Shown here piece by piece: positions 41,154 to 50,065 of a DNA stretch of 64,000 nucleotides (position 1 is its first letter; each line of letters begins with the position of its first letter). The notes beneath the pieces were generated by a model. The model did not search any database, was not told where the DNA came from, and worked only from the letters and a program-made list of their open reading frames with translations. Where the stretch lies: contig NZ_KI421413.1 of assembly GCF_000472285.1 (NCBI RefSeq), forward strand, positions 243,167 through 307,166. The letters run 5' to 3'. Source of the stretch: Desulfuromonas sp. TF (GTDB lineage Bacteria; Desulfobacterota; Desulfuromonadia; Desulfuromonadales; ATBO01). A program made the position numbers and the translations under genes.

Positions 41154-41624
41154 TCAAGGTGTTTGACGGGATGTAACAATTCGGCATAGTACCGCGCTAC
41201 TCCCCTCCCCTTCCTTCCCCTCATCCCCTGCAAAAACAAACCGCCGATAAGTCAAAAAATTCCAGACCATGCTGACGGCCGTCGCACCGGCCTTGGCCCC
41301 ATTGGCCCAGAGGACCGGAGAAGACATACCTTCAAGAGGAAATGCCGTCAGCAGGTAGAGAACCCCGCTGTTGATTGCCAGACCGCCCGTTGAAAATGCG
41401 AGAAAAAGAGCATACTGGCCGGGCGAGCCCTTCGATTCATCCTCGAATGTCCACCCCTTATTCATGAGATAACTGTTCAGGCTGGCGAGTACGAAGGCGC
41501 CGGCATTGAAAAGTACCAGACCAATGCCGCCTGTGATGCCCGTTATCCACATCAGCAGATTCAGTATTCCGAAATCGAGCAGGGTATTGACCCCGCCGAC
41601 CGCACCAAAACGAATTGCCTTCAT
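41154..41624 (-). CDS. GtrA family membrane protein
   Basis: 156-residue protein with four hydrophobic helices, fitting the GtrA family whose studied members help flip or use polyprenyl-linked sugars in surface-polysaccharide modification. The start region MKAIRFGAVGGVNTLLDFGI and the loop NSYLMNKGWTFEDESKG are typical. ATG 41624 has AAGGAT at 8 bases. The frame is open to 41741 but the extra residues do not match the family. No neighbouring glycosyltransferase is at hand; the nearest is at 56 kb. Confidence 0.85.
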   Translation of the reverse strand: MKAIRFGAVGGVNTLLDFGILNLLMWITGITGGIGLVLFNAGAFVLASLNSYLMNKGWTFEDESKGSPGQYALFLAFSTGGLAINSGVLYLLTAFPLEGMSSPVLWANGAKAGATAVSMVWNFLTYRRFVFAGDEGKEGEGSSAVLCRIVTSRQTP

Positions 41625-42169
41625 GACGATATCCTTTAGTTTCAGTTTTATAGCTAAAGGATACCATCTTTGGACGGATATGCACCGGTCGCACACTACT
41701 TCTCCCAGCTTAGGAAAATTTTCATGGAACCCTTGACACACCCTAAACGAGGTCTAAAGTAAAGACATATAGAATGAATTTTTGAAGTTTCAAACAGATT
41801 TGCAAGGCGCGCCGACGGGAAATGCAATGGCGGAATCCAGATCATACTTAAGGATAGGAGGCCTCTCCTTAAAACATCGCGACACCTCGCCTTCGATCTT
41901 ACTCACCTCCTCCGTCCATCCTTTCCTGTCCGCACTGAGAGTTAACTATCGGAAAGTCTTTTCAGAATCCTCTTTATTCGGACTTCCCCCTCCCAGTCAG
42001 TTCATGACGAGGTAGTAATCGATTTGATCGGGGTCCCTATTTATTATTTCAACAACTTAGAAACAAATAAAAAAAACAATTTAAGTCATATTCTTGACAG
42101 TGTCCAAAAAGGGGTTAGCTTTTAAACAAATAGATCAAGCAACACCCATCAAAACAAGGAGGTAACATC
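41625..42169. promoter_or_regulatory. Upstream region of the Tad pilus locus
   Basis: 545 bases before flp with no credible gene. An imperfect 25-base dyad, TTAAGGATAGG and CCTCTCCTTAA around GG, occurs at 41848-41872. The best promoter-like element is TTGACA at 42094-42099 with TAGCTT 16 bases later; the stretch 42040-42090 is strongly AT-rich, as an UP element would be. I did not see a c-di-GMP riboswitch signature. Confidence 0.3.
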
Positions 42170-42355
42170 ATGCAAGAACTGTGGACCGGAATTAAAAGGT
42201 TTTTAGTGGAAGAAGAGGGAGCGACCGCCACCGAATATGCCGTCATGCTCGCGCTGATCATCCTTATCGCTCTCGGGGCAATCGTTTTCCTGGGCCAAAG
42301 GGTCACCAGCGGTTTCAGCACCGTCGCAAGTGCCATCAGCACCGCGGGATCGTGA
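42170..42355 (+). CDS. flp: Flp-type pilin
   Basis: Major pilin of the Tad (type IVc) pilus, 61 residues. The prepilin site is EEEG/ATATEY: cleavage after Gly17, Glu at +5 and Tyr at +6 of the mature chain, followed by a hydrophobic stretch (AVMLALIILIALGAIVFLG) that forms the filament core. A strong AAGGAGG precedes the ATG by 8 bases. First gene of the locus; the 61-base gap to the peptidase gene has no obvious terminator. Confidence 0.95.
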   Translation: MQELWTGIKRFLVEEEGATATEYAVMLALIILIALGAIVFLGQRVTSGFSTVASAISTAGS

Positions 42356-42416
42356 TTCAGAGGATGGTTCTGTAAACCCCCTGTATTGAAGCAGAATATG
42401 CACATGAGGCGGCAAG

Positions 42417-43025
42417 ATGGCGATGTTCAACCTGAAAAATTTACCCCGGTACACATCCGGCGCTCTTGCAGTGATTCTTTCTCTCCATTTCATCTATGAA
42501 AAAGGAGAGGATATCGCCATTCTTGCTGCCTCGATTTTTTTTCTTCTGATCTGCATTACCGACACTCTCGTTTCGCGGATACCCAACCTCGCCATCCTTG
42601 CGGCCGCGTCGGCCGGGCTGGGATACCACACATGGACGACAGGGGCATCGGGGCTCCTGTTTTCCTTTCTGGGACTATTGACCGGATTGGCACTTCTCCT
42701 CATTCCCTACCTTATGGGGGGGATGGGAGCGGGCGACGTTAAGGCGCTGGCCGCTCTTGGCTCTCTGCTTGGCTCCGGAGCCGTATTACAAGTCTTCCTC
42801 TATGCCGCCCTGGCCGGAGGATTACTGGCGATATTCCATTACGCACTCGCTCATAATCTGAAAGAAAAATGCCTGAATGGAGCAAAAACTCTTCGTGCAT
42901 TCGCATATACGCATGACGTGAACCTTTTCAGACCTCCCGCCACTACAGAGCGGCTGAGGTTCCCTTATGCCGCCGCAATCGCATTCGGCTTCTATGCCTT
43001 CGTAAACTGGGGAGACCTTGTATGA
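42417..43025 (+). CDS. cpaA: Prepilin peptidase TadV/CpaA
   Basis: Inner-membrane aspartate protease that cleaves Flp and the TadE/F pseudopilins. 202 residues with about six helices; the two catalytic aspartates are Asp49 (CITDTLVSRIPN) and Asp107 in the GxGD motif GGMGAGDVKAL. The N-terminal methyltransferase domain of PilD is absent, as usual for TadV. The stop overlaps the next start (ATGA). Confidence 0.94.
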   Translation: MAMFNLKNLPRYTSGALAVILSLHFIYEKGEDIAILAASIFFLLICITDTLVSRIPNLAILAAASAGLGYHTWTTGASGLLFSFLGLLTGLALLLIPYLMGGMGAGDVKALAALGSLLGSGAVLQVFLYAALAGGLLAIFHYALAHNLKEKCLNGAKTLRAFAYTHDVNLFRPPATTERLRFPYAAAIAFGFYAFVNWGDLV

Positions 43026-43507
43026 AGATAAGGAATTCCCAAGAGGGCGCCGCCGTCGTTGAATTCACACTCCTGGCTCTGCTTCTCTTGATATTCGTAT
43101 TCGGCATTATAGAGTTCGGGTTTATCTGGCTTCAGTCCCATTATATTGCCAATGCCTCACGCGAAGGGGCCAGGGTGGCTTCGAAACTCGAAGATCCCAC
43201 GAGCGGCGATGATTTGCTGACCGTTCAGAACGCTGTCAAGGATTACCTTCGGGGCTCCATCCTATACAGCGACGACATGATAAATGATCCGGGAAAATGT
43301 TGCGAAGAGGGAAAGTTCATTTACATCGAGACTCCGATCCTTGAAACAATCTCCGACACCCCGGCAGTGAGAATCAACCTTACAGTGCAAACGGCCGATA
43401 TCTGGGAGCCGGTGCTTTGGGATCTGTTGAACCTCGTACCCGGTGCGGATCTGGGCGAAGTCAGGCAGATAAGGGAGACGGCTGTCTTCCCAGTGCTGAA
43501 TAACTGA
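43022..43507 (+). CDS. tadE: TadE-like pseudopilin (first copy)
   Basis: 161-residue minor pilin. The N-terminal RNSQEGAAVVEFTLLALLLLIFVFGIIEFGF is the TadE signature (Gly, five residues, Glu at +5, hydrophobic helix), and QSHYIANASREGARVAS follows. The rest is a soluble extracellular domain. Translationally coupled to cpaA. Confidence 0.92.
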   Translation: MKIRNSQEGAAVVEFTLLALLLLIFVFGIIEFGFIWLQSHYIANASREGARVASKLEDPTSGDDLLTVQNAVKDYLRGSILYSDDMINDPGKCCEEGKFIYIETPILETISDTPAVRINLTVQTADIWEPVLWDLLNLVPGADLGEVRQIRETAVFPVLNN

Positions 43508-43566
43508 TGGTTTGCGTTGAATGTGCATGCTGACTGTAATTGAATCGATTGGATGATTGACATCGT

Positions 43567-44076
43567 ATGCTGAATTCATTCAAAAAAACAAAATATCCGA
43601 CCCTTAATCAATACGGCGCAGCGGCCGTGGAATTCGCCGTCATCGCCTCTATTCTGTTCATCATTCTCTTCGCCATCCTCGAATTCGGCCTTCTTTTTCT
43701 TCAGGAGCACTTCGTCGCCAATGCAGCCCGGGAGGGAGTGAGAATCGGCGTTCGGGCAAACAACTATAACTGCTTCGACAATGAAGGGGGCTGTCCTCCA
43801 CCCGCTGTCCGAGTGAACAGAAAGGCCGTCGTTGACCAGGAGGTCAGAAATTACCTGAGTTCTTTTTACAACACGTCGCCAGCCGACATTGTAAATATTC
43901 CTGCCCCAGTCGTATCGGGCGATTCAAAAACATTGTCCGTGGAAGTCTCGGTACCCAACTTCTATCCGCCAATCCTTTCCGCCCTGATGAATCTTCTTCC
44001 CGGGTCCGGCTTCACCCTGCCGACGACCATTTCTCAAACAGCGACAGGAGAATATGAAGATCCTGAAGAACCATAG
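43567..44076 (+). CDS. TadE-like pseudopilin (second copy)
   Basis: 169 residues with the same plan as the preceding gene: QYGAAAVEFAVIASILFIILFAILEFGLLFLQEHFVANAAREGVRIG. The two copies share the N-terminal helix but differ in the C-terminal domain. In other Tad loci the pair is called TadE and TadF; here both look TadE-type. It begins 59 bases after the first copy. Confidence 0.9.
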   Translation: MLNSFKKTKYPTLNQYGAAAVEFAVIASILFIILFAILEFGLLFLQEHFVANAAREGVRIGVRANNYNCFDNEGGCPPPAVRVNRKAVVDQEVRNYLSSFYNTSPADIVNIPAPVVSGDSKTLSVEVSVPNFYPPILSALMNLLPGSGFTLPTTISQTATGEYEDPEEP

Positions 44077-44152
44077 AAATTACTAAATAAGAAGTTCACA
44101 AGTCAAACGCCGGCGAACCGGCGCTATACAGACAGGCTAAAGGAGGATGATG

Positions 44153-44986
44153 ATGAAAAAGTACGGCACTGTGATCGCACTCGGACTAGCCGTGGTATTC
44201 GGAGCTTTAGCCGTTTGGCTCACCAATCAATGGCTGACGACCAGAACGACGGAAGAACAGGTCGTCGTTAAGGAAACGGTCCCCATGACCAAAATCGTTG
44301 TTGCCGGGCGGGATCTCGGCATCGGAACGCCGCTGTCCGCGGACAATCTCATTCTGGCCCAGTGGCCCAAGGCGAACGCACCCAAAGGCGCCTTCGAAAA
44401 CGTCAATGAAGTCGAGGGCCGGGTGGCAATTACACGGCTGAGAGCCGGATCACCGGTGCTGGCCGCCGAACTGGCGGCGCCCGGATCCGGGGCAGGCCTG
44501 GTTGCCGTCATCCCCGATGGCAAGCGGGCCATGTCCATCCGCGTCGATGAAGTCATCGGGGTTTCGGGCTTCATCCTTCCCAACACCTATGTCGATGTGA
44601 TCGCCGTCGGAAATCCCGAGCAGAATCGTCCGCGCGAGGTCAAAACCATTCTGAAGAAGATACAGGTTCTCGCCATCGCCCAGGAAACCACCACCGAAGA
44701 AGGCCAGGCCAAGGTGGTGCGCACGGTAACGATGGAAGTGGACCCGGCCGAGGCCGAAAAACTTGCCCTGCAGACCCATCAGGGAAGCATTCACCTGATT
44801 TTGCGAAATCCGCTGGAGGAGGAGAAACCGGAGCCGGTCGTGAAAAAGGTCGCCCGGAAGGTCGTCCCCCAGATTAAGCCGAGAGTCTACACTCCCAAGC
44901 CGGTCCCTTACGATATTGAAGTCATCCGGGGAACGAACAGGGAAAACGTTCAGTTCAAGACGGCTGAATCAGAGGAAAGACTATAA
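44153..44986 (+). CDS. cpaB: Flp pilus assembly protein CpaB/RcpC
   Basis: Periplasmic protein with an N-terminal membrane anchor (VIALGLAVVFGALAVWL) and a SAF/RcpC domain: VAGRDLGIGTPLSADNLILAQWP, GRVAITRLRAGSPVL, VIPDGKRAMSIRVDEVIGVSGFILPNTYVDVIA. 277 residues. Three ATGs occur in a row; the third (44153) has a suitable 6-base distance from AGGAGG and is chosen. Works with the secretin encoded next. Confidence 0.93.
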   Translation: MKKYGTVIALGLAVVFGALAVWLTNQWLTTRTTEEQVVVKETVPMTKIVVAGRDLGIGTPLSADNLILAQWPKANAPKGAFENVNEVEGRVAITRLRAGSPVLAAELAAPGSGAGLVAVIPDGKRAMSIRVDEVIGVSGFILPNTYVDVIAVGNPEQNRPREVKTILKKIQVLAIAQETTTEEGQAKVVRTVTMEVDPAEAEKLALQTHQGSIHLILRNPLEEEKPEPVVKKVARKVVPQIKPRVYTPKPVPYDIEVIRGTNRENVQFKTAESEERL

Positions 44987-45004
44987 ATTGAAATGGAGGC
45001 TTCA

Positions 45005-46570
45005 ATGAAAAACTTCCTGGCAGCATCCTGGGTCGGCAAGGCAACACTGCTGCTGACGCTGTTCTGGCTCTTCTGTAATCTCTCCTTCGCGGCCGAGGCC
45101 GAGCGCCGTACCCTGGAGCTCAAGCTGGGAGGTTCCGAGCTGATCAAGACCAGCCACCCCTTCCGAAGGGTCTCTCTCGCGGATCCGACCATTGCCGACG
45201 TGGTGGTTCTTTCACCCACGGAAATTTACATCTTCGGCAAAAAGGTCGGATATACGAGCATGATCCTGTGGGAGGCGGATAAGGGGAAAACCCTCCTCGA
45301 CGTCACCGTCTCTCTCGATCTGACCGCACTGAAAGGGAAACTGCATGATCTTTACCCCGATCAGCAGATTCAGGTCTACGGCACCGAAACGGGAGTCGTC
45401 CTCTCCGGAACGGTCTCCGGTCCCGAAGTGGTCGAGCAGGTACTGCGCCTGACGCAGACCTATCTCCCCAAGGAGTCGACGGGCAAAAAGGGCGGTGAGG
45501 GAACCGGACGCTCCGGAACCGGAATCACCAATCTGCTCAAAGTCGGCAGCATCCAGCAGGTGATGCTGGAGGTCAAGTTCGCCGAGGTGCGGCGCGACTC
45601 CAACCGGGACTGGCAGGCTGCCCTGGGCCTCGGCGGGCTTGGGAGCGATTTCACCGGCGCGGCCGGGGTCGGCAGCGTACTTCAACCCTTCGACATCATC
45701 AGCGGTCCCGGCCTGCTGCCGGGCGGCTTTCCAGTTACCGTGCAGAACGGAGTCATAGACGGCCTTGCGCAGAACACGGGCTCTCTCCTGCTGAATTTTG
45801 CGGACAACCCCGCGAACATCTTTGTCAACATTGACAATTTCACCGCTGCCTTCCGTTTCCTCGAAGGCGAAGGGCTCGCGAGGCTTCTGGCCGAACCGCG
45901 GCTGGTGACGCAGAGCGGTCAGGAAGCCAGTTTTCTGGCCGGCGGGGAATTTCCCATCCCCGTTTCCCAGGATGAGGATACGATCACTATCGAATACAAG
46001 GAGTTCGGCGTTGGCCTGGTCTTCACACCGATCGTCCTAAGCGACGGGAAGATCAGCCTTCGAGTCGCTCCTAGCGTGAGCGCAATTACCAGCACCAGTG
46101 TCATACCAACGGGCATACAGGGTGCCGACTTCATCGTTCCCAGTCTCTCCACCCGCAAGCTCGAATCGACGGTACAGCTCTACGACGGGCAGACCCTGGC
46201 CCTGGCCGGTCTGCTGCAGGACAATATCAATGAAGCCGTCAGAAAGGTTCCAGGCCTTGGGGATATTCCCATCCTTGGCTCCCTCTTCCGCAGCTCCAGC
46301 TTCCAGCAGGAAAAAACGGATCTTCTTATCACCGTCACCCCTCACTTGATCAAACCCGACAGAGAGAACTCCATCAGTTATCCGGGTGAATATTTCCAGA
46401 TCCCCAATCGTTTCGAATTCTATCTGGAAGGGCGTCTTGAGGGGAGAAGGTCGCCAAATGACCCCTCGGCCTTCGGAAGGCACAGCTTCGCCCAACAGAT
46501 GGTGCCGGTGAGCGATCAGGGTGGTCTGGAAGGGGAATTCGGAAATCAACCGGTCACGGTAGAGCAATAA
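45005..46570 (+). CDS. cpaC: Tad secretin CpaC/RcpA
   Basis: Outer-membrane channel subunit. 521 residues with a signal peptide (LLLTLFWLFCNLSFAAEA), an N-terminal BON/N0-like domain (LIKTSHPFRRVSLADPTIADVVVLSP), and the C-terminal secretin domain with VMLEVKFAEVRRDSNRDW and VPGLGDIPILGSLFRS. ATG 45005 is 5 bases after ATGGAGG; the frame opens four codons earlier. 18 bases separate cpaB and cpaC. Confidence 0.95.
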   Translation: MKNFLAASWVGKATLLLTLFWLFCNLSFAAEAERRTLELKLGGSELIKTSHPFRRVSLADPTIADVVVLSPTEIYIFGKKVGYTSMILWEADKGKTLLDVTVSLDLTALKGKLHDLYPDQQIQVYGTETGVVLSGTVSGPEVVEQVLRLTQTYLPKESTGKKGGEGTGRSGTGITNLLKVGSIQQVMLEVKFAEVRRDSNRDWQAALGLGGLGSDFTGAAGVGSVLQPFDIISGPGLLPGGFPVTVQNGVIDGLAQNTGSLLLNFADNPANIFVNIDNFTAAFRFLEGEGLARLLAEPRLVTQSGQEASFLAGGEFPIPVSQDEDTITIEYKEFGVGLVFTPIVLSDGKISLRVAPSVSAITSTSVIPTGIQGADFIVPSLSTRKLESTVQLYDGQTLALAGLLQDNINEAVRKVPGLGDIPILGSLFRSSSFQQEKTDLLITVTPHLIKPDRENSISYPGEYFQIPNRFEFYLEGRLEGRRSPNDPSAFGRHSFAQQMVPVSDQGGLEGEFGNQPVTVEQ

Positions 46571-46583
46571 AGGAGGAGCAAAC

Positions 46584-46853
46584 ATGAAACGTCTAGTCCT
46601 GATTGTCGCATGCATGACCCTGCTGGGGGGATGCGCCTCCTTTAAGGAAGCCTATTATCTGGACCGGGAATACGGCATGGCCAGCCAGGCGGCCTGGGAC
46701 AAGCAGGTCGCCTACCCCGATTACCGCTACGCGGCTAAAGTCCCTGAGACGACTGAAGGGATCACCGCCGAAGAAGTCATGGATGTTTACAATGGAACCT
46801 TCGGCGATGTACCGGAAGAGGTCAACATATTTCAAATGGGTATTGAACAGTAA
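46584..46853 (+). CDS. Small Tad-locus lipoprotein
   Basis: 89-residue protein with a lipobox: MKRLVLIVACMTLLGGC, lipidated at Cys17, leaving about 73 residues. It is rich in Tyr and charged residues (YYLDREYGMASQAAWDKQVAYPDYRY). I do not recognise the family. Its place between the secretin and TadG-like genes suggests a pilotin-like or secretin-stabilising role, by analogy only. AAGGAGG lies before the ATG. Confidence 0.8.
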   Translation: MKRLVLIVACMTLLGGCASFKEAYYLDREYGMASQAAWDKQVAYPDYRYAAKVPETTEGITAEEVMDVYNGTFGDVPEEVNIFQMGIEQ

Positions 46854-46933
46854 ACCTGATCTTTACCGTGCATAATCGTGGATCGTCAAGCAGGCCTGGC
46901 TTTCCCCAAGACCTGCCCCAAAAGGGGAAGAGC

Positions 46934-48769
46934 ATGAAATCATACGGATACCTGAACAACGCGAAAGGCGCAGTGGCCCCCCTGGTGGCCATCATGCTGG
47001 TGGTTATCATCGTCTGCGTTGCGGTGGTGGTCGACCTGGGGCACATTCATAACGTCAAGATCCAGCTGCAGAGGGCCGTCGATGCGGCGGCCCTTGCCGG
47101 CGCCAACCAACTCGACGGATCGGCCGGAGCAGTCCAGGCGGCAAAAGATGAGGCTGAAGCGGTGGCTGCAGCCAACCAGGTTGACCAGGAAAGCGTCGCC
47201 ATCGTGGCGGGCGATCTTGTGGACCCAAGCGACCCCGACAGCACACATTATGTGGAAGTGGGGCGCTGGGACAGTGAGGCTCTGGGATCGCTGGCTTCCG
47301 ACCGCTTCGACCCTGCGGGAACGCCGCCGAACGCCGTGAAGGTAACCGCGACCCGCTCCGTCAGCCATGTCTTCTTCTTCTTCGTGCCGGCCACCGATGT
47401 CATCGCCGACGCCATTGCGGTGGCAAAACCCCAGGTACCTATTCTGCCCTTGGCTGTCGTCACCTGCGTTCCGGCTGAAAGAATGCTTGAAAACCCGGGC
47501 GGTCTCCCAGACCTAAACGTCTGCGGCATCACCAGCTACAAATTTACCAATGATCAGAACGATACGGCAGCCTGGACGTCGTTGACCTTCGGAGCAAATG
47601 CAAACGATATCATAGATTTCATGAGCACCGAGGATGGAGCAATCAAATTCAACAAAATAATCTTCGGCAAGGGACTTGAGAATGTAAACCAGTCCAAAGG
47701 AATCGAGAATGAGATTGTGGATTCCGGAGCCACTCTCCCTTTCAACTCCGGTTATCTGGGCTGTCCGGATAACACCGGCTCTTTCCCCAATGGTTTCAAC
47801 ATTACCTGCGGCCTTGGGCAGATCGAGGGTGAAGACCTCGCCGCACCGAGCGAATATGACATAAATCCCCCGCCACTGAATCCGGACGCCAACGGCATTT
47901 ATGGGCCCGTGGCAGGATTCGACCCGCTGACTGACTACGGCAAATACGCCCTGCCCCGCTGGTACAACCTCCACAATGACGATCCGCCCACTTTCGAAAG
48001 TGCTGATCACTTCACACGCCTCTGGTCCCAGGACGGCATCCTGCTACCCGGAAGCGGTGAATCGGATCCAGATTATGTCGCACGCTTGGGCACCTACGCC
48101 ACCTGCCCCGACTCCGATCCAAGCTGCAAGCCCTATGGCGACGACCGTTTCAGGATCATCGGCAACACTGAAAACTTCATCGTGGAACCCAGCGGCCAGT
48201 TTGCCCACAACCTGAACGCCGCGCTTGGCTTCACACCCGACTACTGGCCGGATTTCGGCAAAATCCTCAAACATGCCGGATACCCGAAAGTCGGCGTTAT
48301 CAACGGCAACACTGTGAATGTCCTGAGTGCCTTCATAAATAATGAGAATGTTTCCGACGGGACAGACCTGAGATGCAGGGACAACGAACCATTTCCCGAG
48401 GGAGAAAAGACTCTCAGGGTCAACGCCCCCGTCATTTTTGCCGGTGCATGCGAGGACTGGCAGGCCGTCAGCAATGCCTCGAATCATGACCTCCGCTATA
48501 TTGGGCTCTCCAAGCTCCTCCTGACCAGGGTCTGGACCAACCAGGGCGCATTCGACTGCGGAGAAGACAGTGAGGTCGTACAACTCCATGGCGGGGAAAC
48601 CTGCAGCGCTACGGATTTCGACCCGACCCTGCGAAGCGGCACCTATTTCAGCGTGGATGGAGTCACTGTTCCCGCAAGTTTGCTTGCACTTGAAGGCCTG
48701 ACTCTGGAACCGGTGGCTGATGATGAAGATGATCAAGGCAGCCTTCTAAAAGTATTTTTAGTTGAGTAA
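46934..48769 (+). CDS. tadG: TadG-like pilus-associated protein
   Basis: 611 residues. The N-terminal NAKGAVAPLVAIMLVVIIVCVAVVVDLGHIHNVKIQLQRAVDAAALAGANQL is the TadE/TadG-type helix plus the flp-associated Tad-N motif, followed by a long extracellular region with about ten cysteines and many Asp/Asn. No von Willebrand MIDAS motif (DxSxS) was seen, unlike canonical TadG. ATG 46934 has GGGGAAG upstream; the frame opens at 46868. A 100-base gap precedes tadZ. Confidence 0.85.
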   Translation: MKSYGYLNNAKGAVAPLVAIMLVVIIVCVAVVVDLGHIHNVKIQLQRAVDAAALAGANQLDGSAGAVQAAKDEAEAVAAANQVDQESVAIVAGDLVDPSDPDSTHYVEVGRWDSEALGSLASDRFDPAGTPPNAVKVTATRSVSHVFFFFVPATDVIADAIAVAKPQVPILPLAVVTCVPAERMLENPGGLPDLNVCGITSYKFTNDQNDTAAWTSLTFGANANDIIDFMSTEDGAIKFNKIIFGKGLENVNQSKGIENEIVDSGATLPFNSGYLGCPDNTGSFPNGFNITCGLGQIEGEDLAAPSEYDINPPPLNPDANGIYGPVAGFDPLTDYGKYALPRWYNLHNDDPPTFESADHFTRLWSQDGILLPGSGESDPDYVARLGTYATCPDSDPSCKPYGDDRFRIIGNTENFIVEPSGQFAHNLNAALGFTPDYWPDFGKILKHAGYPKVGVINGNTVNVLSAFINNENVSDGTDLRCRDNEPFPEGEKTLRVNAPVIFAGACEDWQAVSNASNHDLRYIGLSKLLLTRVWTNQGAFDCGEDSEVVQLHGGETCSATDFDPTLRSGTYFSVDGVTVPASLLALEGLTLEPVADDEDDQGSLLKVFLVE

Positions 48770-48877
48770 TTCAGATAAAACAGGTTGAGATTTATTTTAT
48801 TTCTATCTATTAAACTTGCTCATCAACATATGTGATATAGAATTTAAGTAAATCATGATCATACAAAGGACGGACTA

Positions 48878-50056
48878 ATGGCAAAAGATCTCATACTATC
48901 TATCAAAATCGATGATGTCAGGATTAAGGAATCGATATCGGAAGAATTGAAGAGAATTTCTGACATCCAGGTGGTTCAATGGCACGATTCACCGGGTGAA
49001 CGGGGCCTCACTTCCGTAAAATCGAATCCGAATATCATCATCGTGAATGATGTGCCGGAATCGACCGAGATTTTCGCCAGACTCTCCGACCTCTCCCAGG
49101 ATTTCCCCCAAGCGGCCATTTTCGTCGTTTCCACGGACAAACGTCCCAAGCATATCGTCGAGGTCATGAAAGCGGGCGTATCCGAATATTTGCTTGCTCC
49201 TGTCGATCCGGAACTACTGACCAAAGCGATTGAAGAGGTCCGCACCAAGCTTGCAACCAACGGCAAGATGGCCAAAGGGAAGATCTACAGCTTCATCAGC
49301 AGCAAGGGGGGGCTCGGTTCCACGGTCATCGCCGTGAACGCCGCCGCGGCTCTCGTGAAGAGCAAGGGAGGTTCCGTGGCACTGTGCGACATGAGCTTCC
49401 AGTCCGGAGACAGTTCCGTGCTTCTGGACATGGTTCCTCCAACCTCCTTTATCGATATCTGCAAGAACTATCATCGCCTGGATGTCGCTCTGCTCAGAGG
49501 CTGCATGACCAGGCATAGAAGCGGCGTGGATTTTCTTGCCGCCCCTCCGAACCCCGAGCAAAGTGAAGATATTCGTGCCGATCACATTGAAAAGACGTTC
49601 GATCTGGTCAAAAAGCTCTACGATCATATCGTTGTGGATTGCACTTCCATGTACATCGACGAGTGTACGGTCGAAGCGTTCAACGCCTCGCACAAGGTTT
49701 TCATCGTCACGGACATGTCGGTGCCGGCGATTCGAAATGCCGCACGGCTTTTCCGTTCAATCCAAAAGCATGGCCTCAATCCGCAAAAAATGGAATTCGT
49801 CGTCAACCGATATACAAAAGGCGGCACCCTGTCTATCGAGGAGGTGGAAAAAACTCTGGGGAAAAAGATTTACTGGCTTTTCCCGAACGATTTTGACGAT
49901 ATCGTATCTTCGATCAACCGGGGAGCGCCACTTGTCGGATTCAATCCTCAGGCTCCTTTTTCAAAAAACGTTTTCGACTTTTCCAGACATCTGCTGAACC
50001 CTCAAGCATCTGAGGCTTATCGGGGAATCAGGGGAGCTTTCGGAAAAGCGATTTAG
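48878..50056 (+). CDS. cpaE: Pilus localisation ATPase TadZ/CpaE
   Basis: 392 residues: an atypical receiver-like N-terminal domain (about 5-125) and a ParA/MinD-like ATPase domain. The P-loop is SKGGLGST (about residues 142-149), with Ser in place of the usual Lys of KGGxGKT, as in the deviant class of TadZ proteins. VALCDMSFQSGD and IVVDCTS supply the other nucleotide-contact segments. TadZ proteins place the Tad apparatus at a pole. Confidence 0.93.
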   Translation: MAKDLILSIKIDDVRIKESISEELKRISDIQVVQWHDSPGERGLTSVKSNPNIIIVNDVPESTEIFARLSDLSQDFPQAAIFVVSTDKRPKHIVEVMKAGVSEYLLAPVDPELLTKAIEEVRTKLATNGKMAKGKIYSFISSKGGLGSTVIAVNAAAALVKSKGGSVALCDMSFQSGDSSVLLDMVPPTSFIDICKNYHRLDVALLRGCMTRHRSGVDFLAAPPNPEQSEDIRADHIEKTFDLVKKLYDHIVVDCTSMYIDECTVEAFNASHKVFIVTDMSVPAIRNAARLFRSIQKHGLNPQKMEFVVNRYTKGGTLSIEEVEKTLGKKIYWLFPNDFDDIVSSINRGAPLVGFNPQAPFSKNVFDFSRHLLNPQASEAYRGIRGAFGKAI

Positions 50057-50065
50057 GAGGAAACC

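Noticed and set aside
41782-42015. 77-codon frame upstream of flp
   Set aside because: No ribosome site, Ser/Leu-rich, no membrane segment or family resemblance.
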